Shown piece after piece: positions 7,943 through 16,251 of a DNA stretch of 64,000 nucleotides. The stretch comes from Bacteroidota bacterium. Its GTDB lineage: Bacteria > Bacteroidota > Ignavibacteria > OLB7. A model generated the notes under the pieces. That model was given only the letters and a program-made list of their open reading frames with translations. It was not told the DNA's origin and did no database searches. Location: assembly GCA_018266795.1 (NCBI GenBank), contig JAFDZV010000012.1, positions 1 through 64,000 of the forward strand. Direction: 5' to 3'. The position numbers were made by a program, and so were the translations under genes. Numbering within the stretch: the stretch's first letter is position 1; each line of letters begins with the position of its first letter.

Positions 7943-9601
7943 CTATTCATTCGGCATCGAAGCAGGCGTTCGCACATCGCTCCCTTTCTCGATATTCTCC
8001 TGCAGCTTGTCCAGCAAGGCGATCTCATTGCTCAGCCCCTTATCCATCAACATCAGATTCTCCAGCATCGCAATGCCGCGCCCGCGGCTGATCGCATCAA
8101 CGGACTCCTTGCGCTTCCCTTCCGCCAGCAGCGTGCATCCGTCACGCAGCGCGAAGTAGATATTGGTGAGGGCAACGGCCATGCGCATGCCGTCGTGCGA
8201 GTAGAACTGTGTTCCCGGTTCCAGCCGTTCCGCTCCCTGATAGCGCACATCCCGATCCTCACTGTACTTCGTGCCGTCGACGCCGGTGAAGCTGAGCGTC
8301 CCATCGGCAACGCGGTCACCGCGATCAAGCACCAGAGGCCCGTCGCCATCCTTCTCGTAGCGAAGCACGATGGCGCCGTGATTGGAGGAGAGAAACACTG
8401 TCGGCACATGCAGCTCGGCATCGCGGCTTCCGGGCTTCCATGTAGGAAGGCCGTAGACGGCCGTGAGCTTCAGCCCGCTGGGGGTGCGCACCATCACGTC
8501 GAGATCGTACACGAGCGGCGTCACCAGGTAGTCGAACTCTGAATCGAACACGCGGGCGATCTTCTCCGGCGATTCCAGGAAGAAGAAGTTGCCGCCGCGA
8601 AGCTGCGTGATGTGGTAGACGAGTTCCTGGCCGAAGTCCTCGCCGACGCCGAAGGCAGATATGCCGATCCCCTGATCGGCATACTGCCGGGTAAGCGTGC
8701 GGAAGCTGCCGGAGTCCGTGCGGCCCACATTGGGGCGGGCATCGGTGAAGAGCATCACCCGCTTGGAAACGCCGGGGCGGGCGGGAAGCGCGGCAAGTTC
8801 GCGGAAGCCAAGCGCGAGGCCGGCTTCGATATCCGTTCCGCCGCCGATACGGATGCCGTCGACGGCGGCGATCACCTTCGTGAGATCGGAGATACGCGTT
8901 GCAGGAAGAACCACCTGTGCCTGATCGTCGAACTGTACCAGCATGATCTCGTCATCGGGCCCCAGCTTCCGCGCCAGCGAATGAAGCGCCGTCTTCACGG
9001 AGTTCATGCTTGCTCCCTCCATCGAGCCGCTCCTGTCGATCACCACCGCCAACTGCAGCGGCGTACGCTTGAACTCACCCGGCTTGATGTTGGAGTTCAT
9101 TCCCAATTGCAGGAAGATTGCATTGGAACGATTGTCCGCCGTTGGGGCGTAGCCATAGCCGAGCGAGAGGCAGAGCTTCTCGTTGCAATCGCCGGAAGGT
9201 GTCGGTATATCGTGCTCGCTGTAGAGTCCCTCGGCAGAGAAGTCGATGAAGCGCGGAATCTGTCCGGAGTTGATGAGCTGCCGCGCATAGCCGATATCCT
9301 GCGCTCCGCCAACCTTCGCCCCCAGCGTGCCCGTGGATTGAACGGAGTACATGTAGCCGTAGGAGCCTCGTGCCTGCACCGAGGCGCCGCCCGCACCGAG
9401 CGTAGACGATGTGGAGACAGGCGCGGCGGCATCGACCTCCATTGTTGCCTTCAGGCTCTTCCGCGTCGTATCAATGGGCTGTGTTCCCTGCGCATGCCCG
9501 ATGCCCGCGACAGCGGCGAACAACAGTCCCGCAATCAGGAGAAGACGGCGTGGGCTGCGCCGGGCATATGCGCCGATCCGTGCATCGTAGTATCGTTTCA
9601 T
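7943..9601 (-). CDS. Secreted von Willebrand factor A domain protein
   Basis: A 552-residue exported protein. A signal peptide covers about residues 1-38 (LLLIAGLLFAAVAGIGHA). Residues 183-370 are a VWA domain with an intact MIDAS motif, DRSGSM at 189-194, a conserved FTDARPN near residue 285 and GFREL just before it. It resembles YfbK-like periplasmic VWA proteins, with a preceding segment of the QIPRFIDFSAEGLYSEHD type and a C-terminal beta-rich part. Such proteins mediate metal-dependent protein contacts; no partner is evident here. A strong hairpin lies just after the stop. Confidence 0.85.
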   Translation of the reverse strand: MKRYYDARIGAYARRSPRRLLLIAGLLFAAVAGIGHAQGTQPIDTTRKSLKATMEVDAAAPVSTSSTLGAGGASVQARGSYGYMYSVQSTGTLGAKVGGAQDIGYARQLINSGQIPRFIDFSAEGLYSEHDIPTPSGDCNEKLCLSLGYGYAPTADNRSNAIFLQLGMNSNIKPGEFKRTPLQLAVVIDRSGSMEGASMNSVKTALHSLARKLGPDDEIMLVQFDDQAQVVLPATRISDLTKVIAAVDGIRIGGGTDIEAGLALGFRELAALPARPGVSKRVMLFTDARPNVGRTDSGSFRTLTRQYADQGIGISAFGVGEDFGQELVYHITQLRGGNFFFLESPEKIARVFDSEFDYLVTPLVYDLDVMVRTPSGLKLTAVYGLPTWKPGSRDAELHVPTVFLSSNHGAIVLRYEKDGDGPLVLDRGDRVADGTLSFTGVDGTKYSEDRDVRYQGAERLEPGTQFYSHDGMRMAVALTNIYFALRDGCTLLAEGKRKESVDAISRGRGIAMLENLMLMDKGLSNEIALLDKLQENIEKGSDVRTPASMPNE

Positions 9602-9778
9602 CGTTCAATCCCCCGTGAAGTGCAGTTCGTATCACAACGGTGTTCCGTACCGTGGCCGCGCGCCCGAACCCGATCCTCTGCCGCAGTGTTCATGGGGTGC
9701 ATGGCTTGATTCGGCAATGCCGCGAACATTCAGCAGACGAGGCCGTCACGGGCATGTAACAACCCGGCTGCCGGAATG

Positions 9779-9811
9779 TTTGGCCGAAGCATCTGCAGAC
9801 ACGTACTTTAG
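9779..9811 (+). promoter_or_regulatory. Candidate promoter (TTG-N21-TACTTTAG)
   Basis: TTTG at 9779-9782 and TACTTTAG at 9804-9811 with a 21-base spacer match the Bacteroides-type promoter apart from one base, 25 bases before the start at 9837. Confidence 0.4.
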
Positions 9812-9836
9812 ACGCATATTTTCAGACGAACAGATC

Positions 9837-11279
9837 ATGAGACGATACCGGGTTCTTCTCTTCATCGCGCTCGTATGCGGCACATTGGTCCACTGCGGCA
9901 CGGCCAACGCGCAGGAGGACAGAGTGGTCTATCCCCCGGAGATCTACTGCGGGGAGAACACGATCACCATCTCGCTGCCAAGCGGCATTCAACGTGTGGA
10001 GGTAGGCGATGCAACCCCGAACATCACTGTGTTCGGCGCCGGCAAGGTTGACTGCAGGCAGAAGTACGGCATACGTGTACTGGTGACCGATCCGCTTCGC
10101 GGCAGCGTTCAACTGGTTGTCACCGACTGCCGCAACCGGACATTTGTACGGACGCTCAACAGCCGATCGTGGAATGTGGATATCAACCGGCTGGGCCGCG
10201 TGCAGCTCGGCGACACGGCATGCCACGAGTTCCAAATCCGAACGGACGCCAACGATCCCACGCTCGGCACAACCGTGGTCGCACAGCCCACGATCCTCGA
10301 TTCCATCACCGTGAACGATCCGCGCATCATCGTGCGACTCCCGGGGAAACTGCCGGTGACCGTACGCCCCGGCGAGACGTATCGCTACAAGGTATGTGTT
10401 GTGGCAACGGAGCTGGGACGCATGAAGTATCCGGTAACCACATGGATTCGACGCACCTATCCCTCCGGGGGCCTTACTACGTACGCCGTTGCCGATACCG
10501 GCCTGGTTACCGTGGTGGCTCCGCCGGAACAGCACGACACACTTCCGGTACGCACCCCTGAACGCCCACCGGACCAGCCCCCTCCAGCGCCGGAGCCGCC
10601 GATCACCGACCCGACAACGTTCCGCAGCATCGCGGTGCCGAATGCCATTCTGCCGAAGAAGGGACACGGCTACGTGGGGAGCTACGATGTGCTTGGCCTC
10701 ACGGCCGGATATTCGCTCCACAAGAATGTGATGCTTCTCGCCGGTGGCGCGCTTCCGACACCGGATGACTGGACCGGCATTCACGGCGACATGTTCGGAG
10801 CCTATTCGATAGGGCTGAAGGCGGGCCTTCCAATCGGCGACCGGTTCAATGTGGCGGCAGGGTATCAGTGGGGACGCAGCTTCTACGACAAACAGAATCC
10901 CGTGGCCGATACCGTGCGATCGGACATCACGATCAGCGCTCCGTATGCAGCGCTCAGCTATGGTGATGACGACAGCCGCCTCTCCCTCACCGCCGGGTAT
11001 GCATTCAAGCATCACAAGAAACCGAATGTGGAGTTCGATCAGAACGCTGCCTTCTTCGCGGTGGGCGGCGACATCCGCGTGGCACGGCACTGGAAGCTTG
11101 CAGGGGAGCTGCTGCGGATGGAGACGGTAGGTGTGGTGCCGCTGGTGGCCACGGCCCGCTACTTCGGCGAGAGCTTCGCCATAGACGCAGGCGTGGCGTA
11201 TGTGGGCATCACCACCGGCGATACGAAGACTCCATCGATTCCCGTGGTGCCGGTGGTCTCCGCGATCCTGGTATTCTGA
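9837..11279 (+). CDS. Two-domain envelope protein: Cys-containing N-domain, Pro linker, barrel-like C-domain
   Basis: A 480-residue exported protein with signal peptide (LLFIALVCGTLVHCGTANA). The N-terminal domain (about residues 27-225) begins with YPPEIYCGENTITISLPSGI and has paired cysteines (VDC, VTDC, DTACHEF, YKVCVV) and an immunoglobulin-like beta pattern. A proline-rich linker (PERPPDQPPPAPEPP) follows. The C-terminal 200 residues alternate polar and hydrophobic positions with repeated GxxY turns and end in a hydrophobic VVSAILVF, as in outer-membrane beta-barrels. The protein at 51465 has the same layout and shared words (DTACH/ATACH, RRTYPSGG/RRRYPAGG, ALSYGDDD/VASIGDDD, VATARYFG/VATVRYFG), so they are paralogues. 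I know no named family. Confidence 0.75.
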   Translation: MRRYRVLLFIALVCGTLVHCGTANAQEDRVVYPPEIYCGENTITISLPSGIQRVEVGDATPNITVFGAGKVDCRQKYGIRVLVTDPLRGSVQLVVTDCRNRTFVRTLNSRSWNVDINRLGRVQLGDTACHEFQIRTDANDPTLGTTVVAQPTILDSITVNDPRIIVRLPGKLPVTVRPGETYRYKVCVVATELGRMKYPVTTWIRRTYPSGGLTTYAVADTGLVTVVAPPEQHDTLPVRTPERPPDQPPPAPEPPITDPTTFRSIAVPNAILPKKGHGYVGSYDVLGLTAGYSLHKNVMLLAGGALPTPDDWTGIHGDMFGAYSIGLKAGLPIGDRFNVAAGYQWGRSFYDKQNPVADTVRSDITISAPYAALSYGDDDSRLSLTAGYAFKHHKKPNVEFDQNAAFFAVGGDIRVARHWKLAGELLRMETVGVVPLVATARYFGESFAIDAGVAYVGITTGDTKTPSIPVVPVVSAILVF

Positions 11280-11542
11280 TCGGCCCGCCCGATTGGCGGA
11301 AGAGGTATTTCGTGGTGGAGGACCTGCCGCGGGCATCTCCCTGCGCCGTCGGCGTGCCCATGCATGGGAGTCGGAGAGCAATGCTCTCGCGGACCAAATG
11401 TGGTATTGAGCCATTCACCGCGTGGTGTTGTTCCGGGACCTTGTAGTAAATTCCCCGCGCATTCTTCTCGCCTGCAATAGCTCCTCCCCAGCCTATGAGG
11501 CGCTTCAAGCTTATTCAACCCACATTCACATCAGGAGCATCG

Positions 11543-12166
11543 ATGATCCAACGAATCGTTCATGCCGTATTGTTGTTCGGTCTCGCTGCCGTCATCGTTT
11601 CGTGCGGTGACAAGACCAAGGGCAAGGCGCCCGATGCGTCAACCGACAAGAAGACCGGCGCCTCAGCAGCCACAGACGTAGCATCGAGCGGTGGGACGGA
11701 GTTTACGTCCAAGGAAGGGAAGTTCACCGTGAAGTATCCGGACGGGTTCACCATGAGCTCCAATTCGGAGTCCACCATGCCGCTCGAGACCGCGGTCGGC
11801 AAGCTGGACATGAAGGTGAACACCGCCATGAAGGGAGCCGGTGAAGTGATGATGACGGCCTACATCGACTATCCGGACAAGGCCTTCGATGCCGGCATCC
11901 CGGTGATGCTGGACGGCGCGCAGGATGGCGCAATGAAGAACCTGGGCGGAACGGTGGAGCACCGTGAGGACATCACGCTCGACGGCAATCCCGGCCGTTC
12001 GCTGACGTTCTCCGGCAAGTCCAGCGGCACCGATGTCTACGGCCGCGTGGATTACTACATCGTAAAGCCGCGCCTGTATCAGATCCTTTATCTGAGCGAC
12101 AAGAAGGATGGTGTCAGCAGCGACCCGGTAAAGGCCGCGTTCTCCTCCTTCAAGCTCAACAAGTAG
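11543..12166 (+). CDS. Secreted lipoprotein, paralogue 1 of a tandem set
   Basis: A 207-residue lipoprotein: signal VLLFGLAAVIVSC with lipobox ending at Cys near residue 19, then a Lys/Asp-rich spacer. The 150-residue domain starts with FTSKEGKFTVKYPDGF and contains MPLETAVGKLDMKV, IDYPDKAFD, LDGAQDGAMKNLGGTV, DGNPGRSLTF and GRVDYYIVKPRLYQIL. The same words occur in the genes at 17033 and 17628. An SD-like CAGGAG lies 5 bases before the ATG at 11543. A strong terminator follows, and a mobile element is inserted just after that, between this gene and its paralogues. Function unknown; the fold may be PsbP- or Mog1-like, which is a guess. Confidence 0.8.
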   Translation: MIQRIVHAVLLFGLAAVIVSCGDKTKGKAPDASTDKKTGASAATDVASSGGTEFTSKEGKFTVKYPDGFTMSSNSESTMPLETAVGKLDMKVNTAMKGAGEVMMTAYIDYPDKAFDAGIPVMLDGAQDGAMKNLGGTVEHREDITLDGNPGRSLTFSGKSSGTDVYGRVDYYIVKPRLYQILYLSDKKDGVSSDPVKAAFSSFKLNK

Positions 12167-12210
12167 GCCGCTTCCCGCTGCACGGCGTAGTGTGACGAAC
12201 AGAACAGCCC

Positions 12211-12252
12211 GAACGGCCCCGATGCGGAACCGCGTCGGGGCCGTTCATTTTT
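12211..12252 (+). terminator. Strong intrinsic terminator
   Basis: GAACGGCCCCGA (12211-12222) pairs with TCGGGGCCGTTC (12235-12246), extended by inner pairs, and is followed by ATTTTT. It ends the transcript of the lipoprotein gene; the mobile element's target duplication begins 21 bases later. Confidence 0.85.
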
Positions 12253-12272
12253 CACCGGACCGTGACCCGGCG

Positions 12273-12299
12273 GACGGGGCGGTACTGGGTCAATTTGAA
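12273..12299. repeat. Left end of the element: target duplication plus inverted repeat
   Basis: The 8-bp duplication GACGGGGC (12273-12280) is followed by the 19-bp left inverted repeat (12281-12299). The repeat overlaps the transposase stop codon at 12290-12292. Confidence 0.92.
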
Positions 12300-13159
12300 T
12301 CTTCCCCGTCTTCGGGTGCTGCCGGGTAGCGGTCCAACAACTCCACAATGTCCCTCACGTCCCACAACTTCGAGATGATACCCGCTTCCTGTGCAGGAGT
12401 GCAGCGGATGGAGGAGTGAATCCGCGCAAAGTTATAGTAGGTGAAGAAGACCGAGACCGCCGCGACGTGGTTCGTGATCTTCTTCGAGTGCCCGTCGGTC
12501 AATCGCGTGTAGCGGCGAAGACCCATCCGCACCGTCTTGTTGCTTCTCTCGATGTGACTCGTTGAGATGCTCTTCTTGTCGGGGCTTCCCATGATGATGG
12601 TCTTCTTCACACCGGTGCAATCAGCGGGGCTGTACTTGCGCTCTGGCGTCGTACCACCTTCGTTGCCGTAGCTCTTGATGACGGTCGCGTAATCCACAGC
12701 GCTGCCGAAGACTTCATCGATCGCCGTCGCGTACAAACCTAACCCATCGGTGGAGATTTGCGGGCGCGTGGTGAGACGTGACGCGAGGTCTTTCACGAAG
12801 GCACGCGCACATTCCATGTCACGGCGCCCGATCAACCACGATACCATCAGCTTGCTATCCGAGTCCAAGCAGGTCCATGTCCACACGTCGCCGTAGCCGA
12901 GAACGCCCTTCTTCTCAGCCGGGACGTTCCGTTCCTTCATCCCACAGAACGCCCAAAGCTCATCACACTGAATGTGCTTCGATGATACCCCGCGAACGGC
13001 TTCGTCGTGGAACTGCATGCAGCACTCACCAAGATCCAGTACGAGGCGCTGAATCGTGTTCTTCGCCACGCCGGTCATGCGCGTGGTGCTCCGAATCGAG
13101 TTACCCTCGACAAGGGAGGAAACGACGGCGATGCGTTTGTCTGTGCTCAACTTGTTCAT
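12290..13159 (-). CDS. IS1-family DDE transposase
   Basis: A 289-residue single-frame transposase of the IS1-like type seen in many environmental bacteria. The N-terminal HTH (SIRSTTRMTGVAKNTIQRLV) lies at about residues 20-42. Candidate catalytic residues are Asp66 in IQCDELWAF, Asp138 in ISTDGLGLY and Glu204 in TSHIERSNK. The conserved GYGDVWTWT lies between the first two acids and the conserved YYNFARIHSS follows the Glu. It is intact, with no programmed frameshift like that of IS1 insAB. The ATG at 13159 is preferred; a TTG two codons upstream is possible. The stop lies inside the left inverted repeat, so the gene ends at the element's edge. Confidence 0.93.
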   Translation of the reverse strand: MNKLSTDKRIAVVSSLVEGNSIRSTTRMTGVAKNTIQRLVLDLGECCMQFHDEAVRGVSSKHIQCDELWAFCGMKERNVPAEKKGVLGYGDVWTWTCLDSDSKLMVSWLIGRRDMECARAFVKDLASRLTTRPQISTDGLGLYATAIDEVFGSAVDYATVIKSYGNEGGTTPERKYSPADCTGVKKTIIMGSPDKKSISTSHIERSNKTVRMGLRRYTRLTDGHSKKITNHVAAVSVFFTYYNFARIHSSIRCTPAQEAGIISKLWDVRDIVELLDRYPAAPEDGEDSN

Positions 13160-13162
13160 GTG

Positions 13163-13184
13163 CAAATATACTAAAGCGCTTTAG
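13163..13184 (-). promoter_or_regulatory. Palindrome before the transposase
   Basis: CTAAAGCGCTTTAG (13171-13184) is a perfect 14-bp palindrome 11 bases before the ATG, followed on the minus strand by TATATTTG. It could be an operator, though the TAnnTTTG match is too close to the ATG for a normal leader. Confidence 0.45.
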
Positions 13185-13236
13185 CATGGACAACAGGAAA
13201 GGTGCGGCCATGCGCATAGAATACAAGATTCTTGCA

Positions 13237-13254
13237 CTTGAATTGACCAGAGGC
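13237..13254. repeat. Possible degenerate internal copy of the right inverted repeat
   Basis: CTTGAATTGACCAGAGGC resembles the right terminal repeat TTCAAATTGACCCAGTACC, in the same orientation. It lies about 80 bases beyond the transposase start, where the right end of a simple one-gene IS would be expected. The match needs a gap and could be chance. Confidence 0.3.
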
Positions 13255-13279
13255 ATACGGGTTATGGTTGATTCGGAGC

Positions 13280-13304
13280 GCCCCGCGATTGGCCATCGCG
13301 GGGC
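13280..13304. terminator. Hairpin between cargo genes and transposase
   Basis: GCCCCGCGAT (13280-13289) pairs perfectly with ATCGCGGGGC (13295-13304) around a five-base loop. It probably ends the minus-strand cargo transcript ahead of the transposase; no long T tract is present. Confidence 0.5.
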
Positions 13305-13420
13305 TTATGTTTCGTGAGATCGTGAGTCAGTCGAAGGTGGGCGATAGGTGTCGAGTCAGTCGGCGGCATCGTAAGAGGTTGAAGCCGAACACAAAGTTTG
13401 CTTATGCACTCGACTCTCGC

Positions 13421-13663
13421 TCATCGATATACATTCCCCAAATCCGAATTCTCTGACATATCCCGCATTGTCTTCTGCCAATCAGAATTTTCGTTCTCGC
13501 TCAAGTAACAGAAAGATTTCCCGTCATTGACCCAACGACCCGATTCAACATCCGGTGTTGGCTCCGTATCGAAAGCGAACCATTCGCCGTTCATATTCTG
13601 TGCCAGGAACCGCGCCCAATTGGGAACTTCGTGGTTAAAGCTATTGGATTGAATGTCTGCCAT
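13421..13663 (-). CDS. Small protein of unknown function (element cargo)
   Basis: An 80-residue protein read from the ATG at 13663. Its core, PNWARFLAQNMNGEWFAFDTEP followed by a WVNDGK turn, resembles small acidic proteins common in phages and mobile elements, with a tryptophan-rich beta hairpin. It follows the ImmA/IrrE-type gene by 79 bases on the same strand and is probably co-transcribed with it. A longer frame to 13888 overlaps that gene and is less likely. No function can be assigned. Confidence 0.55.
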   Translation of the reverse strand: MADIQSNSFNHEVPNWARFLAQNMNGEWFAFDTEPTPDVESGRWVNDGKSFCYLSENENSDWQKTMRDMSENSDLGNVYR

Positions 13664-13742
13664 TATTCGTGTTCTCCGTATAGTTGTTAGTTTGAGTTGG
13701 CCGCATTGACACATCGTCGCGGGGAGCAATCTGGGACATCGA

Positions 13743-14825
13743 TTATGCCCGATTTGGCATCTTGAATGTTTTCGGGCGCAGTAGCGAAAGTTGGGGCTCT
13801 CTGCGCAGTTGGTACCAATCGGTAAGCACGTCGATCTTGATAGCGAGCATGTCAGCAAGTTCGGCCAGACTATACCCCAATTGGTCAAGGTGCATGTTGA
13901 TGAGCTCGGACATCAACGCGGGCCGCTCGGGGGCAATATCCAGATTGGCGGGCTCGCGAGTTTTGTAGGGGGCCATTTCCTTGTGCAGCCTGATATGTTG
14001 GCGATCGGAAATGCAACCAAGTTCATGTGCTCGATACAATAGCGAAGCCATCGATACGCGCCAATAGGTTTTAAGCTGCGCAAGCGTAGCGAGTGACGCA
14101 CCTGTAAGTTGGGAACGGATTTCGCTAGCAGGCGTAAGGAACTCACTCGCAAACCGATTCGACTCTTTTTCTTCGTCGCCCAACGGAGGGCGGCGTGAGT
14201 GCAAAACCTCATGTCCAAGTTCATGGCACAAGGTGTGCCGTTGCCGGTCACCTGGCAGCGCCTTATTGATGAAGAGAACGGGTGGAAGTTTCGGCAGTGA
14301 AACCGTTACTCCGTCGATCTTCGATGACCCGAAGTCGCATAGCACAACGGCAGCGCCGTTTCCCTCTATCACGTTCATTGCATTGCGCACCGGACCCGCA
14401 GGCATCTTCCAGAACTCCCTCAGTGCGCGGGCGGTTTCTTCCGGTGTATCGTATTGCGATGCATCGAAAGCATGAAAGCCAGACGAATCTATCTCGACCG
14501 AATGAAGAAGCTTTTCAAGGTGCATCCGCACGATGTTGATATATGCATCCTGTTTATCGAGAAGTTTTTTCGGGCATGACTTTCTTGCCCTCTGGTACTT
14601 CATGCCCGGTACATGCACATCGCCGGCCATGAAGTAGAAGTGTGTCGGGAAGTAGAGCTCTCTTGCCAGACGCTGAATAACATCTTCGGACACGGGGAGA
14701 ATGCCGAGCTCCATTTTTGAAAGCGTGCCTTGGGCAATGCCGAGCTTCGCGGCTAACTCTTCCTGAGTTAGCCCGCTGACTTGACGTGCCAAGGTTATCA
14801 TGCTAGGATTTACCCTGTGTTCCAT
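13743..14825 (-). CDS. XRE-family regulator with ImmA/IrrE metallopeptidase domain
   Basis: A 360-residue protein. Residues 6-60 are an XRE helix-turn-helix (MITLARQVSGLTQEELAAKL, then QGTLSKMELG). Residues 150-270 are an ImmA/IrrE (DUF955) peptidase domain: the zinc motif HELGH is at 201-205, and NRFASEFLTP near 223 supplies the usual third-ligand region. The tail after residue 310 has a second short HTH-like helix pair. Proteins of this build cleave or bind repressors or act as the antitoxin half of a TA pair; ImmA of ICEBs1 and DdrO protease IrrE are the studied relatives. The start at 14825 overlaps the upstream gene by 23 bases, implying coupling. Start choice rests on the family's NPxMITLAR beginning. 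Confidence 0.88.
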   Translation of the reverse strand: MEHRVNPSMITLARQVSGLTQEELAAKLGIAQGTLSKMELGILPVSEDVIQRLARELYFPTHFYFMAGDVHVPGMKYQRARKSCPKKLLDKQDAYINIVRMHLEKLLHSVEIDSSGFHAFDASQYDTPEETARALREFWKMPAGPVRNAMNVIEGNGAAVVLCDFGSSKIDGVTVSLPKLPPVLFINKALPGDRQRHTLCHELGHEVLHSRRPPLGDEEKESNRFASEFLTPASEIRSQLTGASLATLAQLKTYWRVSMASLLYRAHELGCISDRQHIRLHKEMAPYKTREPANLDIAPERPALMSELINMHLDQLGYSLAELADMLAIKIDVLTDWYQLRREPQLSLLRPKTFKMPNRA

Positions 14826-15453
14826 CGGGTAGCTGGATAACGTTGCTCTTATGGCGTGGGCGCATGATCTTGTCGAACCGCGCGCTATCAAACTCCTCTG
14901 TCGTTGCGGGCTCAGGGAGTTCTAATTCCTGATTCTCATGCCCGATCATCGTGCTCAAATCGGGGATGTACCAAGATGGTATAGCCCCGCCATGCCAGCA
15001 TGCGGCACGGGTGAATTCGATGCTCTGTTCAAGCTTGTCCCATTTCCAACCGACGAATACCCACGTTGGAACGAATAACGTTCCATCGGTTTCCATTGGT
15101 AGCACCCCTGAGAAGATTGCCTGTTGTCGCTGTGTCTGTCCGATAGCTGGCCTAGGACCGCGCATCTTCTTGAAAATGCAAGCCATCCGCCGCTCTTCTT
15201 CCTGAAGGATTAGAGAGAAGATTCCACTCTCGGGGCGGTCATCGACGGATACGCCATCGTGAAGCCGCCATTGCGCCCGTAGCTCGGCGACTACGTGATC
15301 GCGGAACATTGAAGCCCGCACGGAGGGGCTATAAACGAGCGCCTGGCCATTGTGCCTTTCCAGATAACCGCCTGCGGCTGCATGGATGGCTTCCCTAATC
15401 CAAGGATGCGCCTTCAGTATCTTGGCTGCTTCATCCAGTCCAATCCTGTTCAT
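14803..15453 (-). CDS. Unknown protein coupled to the ImmA/IrrE-type gene
   Basis: A 216-residue soluble protein with no signal peptide. Features are a helical N-terminus (EAAKILKAHPWIREAI), LVYSPSVRASMFRDHVV, a two-strand central part (TLFVPTWVFVGWKWDKL), and a charged C-terminus (RFDKIMRPRHKSNVIQLP). No family is recognised. Its 3' end overlaps the XRE-ImmA/IrrE gene by 23 bases, so it may be the toxin, substrate or co-regulator of that protein; this is inference from order only. The ATG at 15453 is preferred, with ATG at 15477 possible. Base composition looks lower in G+C than chromosomal neighbours. Confidence 0.65.
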   Translation of the reverse strand: MNRIGLDEAAKILKAHPWIREAIHAAAGGYLERHNGQALVYSPSVRASMFRDHVVAELRAQWRLHDGVSVDDRPESGIFSLILQEEERRMACIFKKMRGPRPAIGQTQRQQAIFSGVLPMETDGTLFVPTWVFVGWKWDKLEQSIEFTRAACWHGGAIPSWYIPDLSTMIGHENQELELPEPATTEEFDSARFDKIMRPRHKSNVIQLPDGTQGKS

Positions 15454-15696
15454 CCTATTCTCGGTTTGATGGAACATGCCTGACGGGGTGAGCGGCTGCA
15501 AAGATAGTGTGGGCGCGTGAGTAATGCAAGATTTTATTCCGAAAAATATTCCGACGGCCGTTTTTTTGCCGAGAATCGACATACATAATAGGGATCAGAA
15601 TAATTTTCGCAGTGCAGGTGACACTTCCCCTCGATGGCCGCTTTGCCCCAACAAGCACAACGGGCACCCGCTCAGTATCTCCACCGGCCGCCGGTG

Positions 15697-15981
15697 TTAC
15701 TTCTTCTTGTCCTTGCTCCACCGTGCTTGTGCGGCCTTCCGGGCAACTTCCGATCGCTGTTCTGGCGTCATGGTCTCCAACCGTCGTTTGCCCCCTACAA
15801 GCCCTCCCTTACGGCCAAGCTCGACCGCTGCCGGGTTCTTCTTGGCCGCCGCTTTGGCGGTCTTCTTCGTGCCCGTGGCGGCCTTCTTCTTCGGCGTCAG
15901 GCTTTCCCCCGTGGCTTCCTCAACGATCGCCCGTGCGATCTGAGAGAAGTCGCCTTGTCGTGCTCGTGTTGGTTTCTTCAT
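15697..15981 (-). CDS. Small basic protein with KGG-type motif (element cargo)
   Basis: A 94-residue, very basic protein. The middle is a Lys/Ala-rich histone-like run (KKKAATGTKKTAKAAAKK). The end has AAVELGRKGGLVGGKRR followed by MTPEQRSEVARKAAQARW, a widespread short motif found on plasmids and in mobile DNA. Such proteins are presumed to bind nucleic acid, but the role is not established. It is the fourth of the same-strand cargo genes. Confidence 0.65.
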   Translation of the reverse strand: MKKPTRARQGDFSQIARAIVEEATGESLTPKKKAATGTKKTAKAAAKKNPAAVELGRKGGLVGGKRRLETMTPEQRSEVARKAAQARWSKDKKK

Positions 15982-16030
15982 GCTGCGAAGATAGAGGAGT
16001 ATGAGGGCGGATGCAAGAGCGGTTTAGAAT

Positions 16031-16058
16031 GCCCCGTCGATCGCCTGACCAACGGGGC
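16031..16058 (-). terminator. Hairpin after the antitoxin-like operon
   Basis: GCCCCGT (16031-16037) pairs with ACGGGGC (16052-16058); on the minus strand it follows the stop at 16069 by 10 bases and is followed by ATTCT. A modest terminator for the three-gene operon above it. Confidence 0.45.
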
Positions 16059-16068
16059 ATTGCGCGTC

Positions 16069-16251
16069 CTATATTCCTTCTCGTTCTCTTGCTCGTTGTT
16101 CCAGCCGTTGGAGTTCATCAACATGAACCAAGACAACATCCCGTTGGCCTTCAAACTGGATCACGATGCGGCGTTGATCCTGCCGGATGAACTCAATCAA
16201 CTCCGGTAAGCGTATCCGTGCTTCAAGCGCTGAGATATGAGTGAGGCTCAT
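16069..16251 (-). CDS. Phd/YefM-like antitoxin 2 (element cargo)
   Basis: A 60-residue protein with the ordering of a Phd/YefM fold: THISALEARIRLPELIEFI (where the family has the EAR..LP/LS helix), a beta strand RRIVIQFEGQRDVVLVHVDEL, and a charged C-terminal helix. Phd/YefM proteins bind operator DNA and neutralise a partner toxin. Its start overlaps the stop of the preceding Phd-like gene by 4 bases. No RelE/Doc/PIN-type toxin follows; a hairpin and then the KGG gene do. It may be an orphan antitoxin or may serve another protein in the element. Confidence 0.6.
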   Translation of the reverse strand: MSLTHISALEARIRLPELIEFIRQDQRRIVIQFEGQRDVVLVHVDELQRLEQRAREREGI

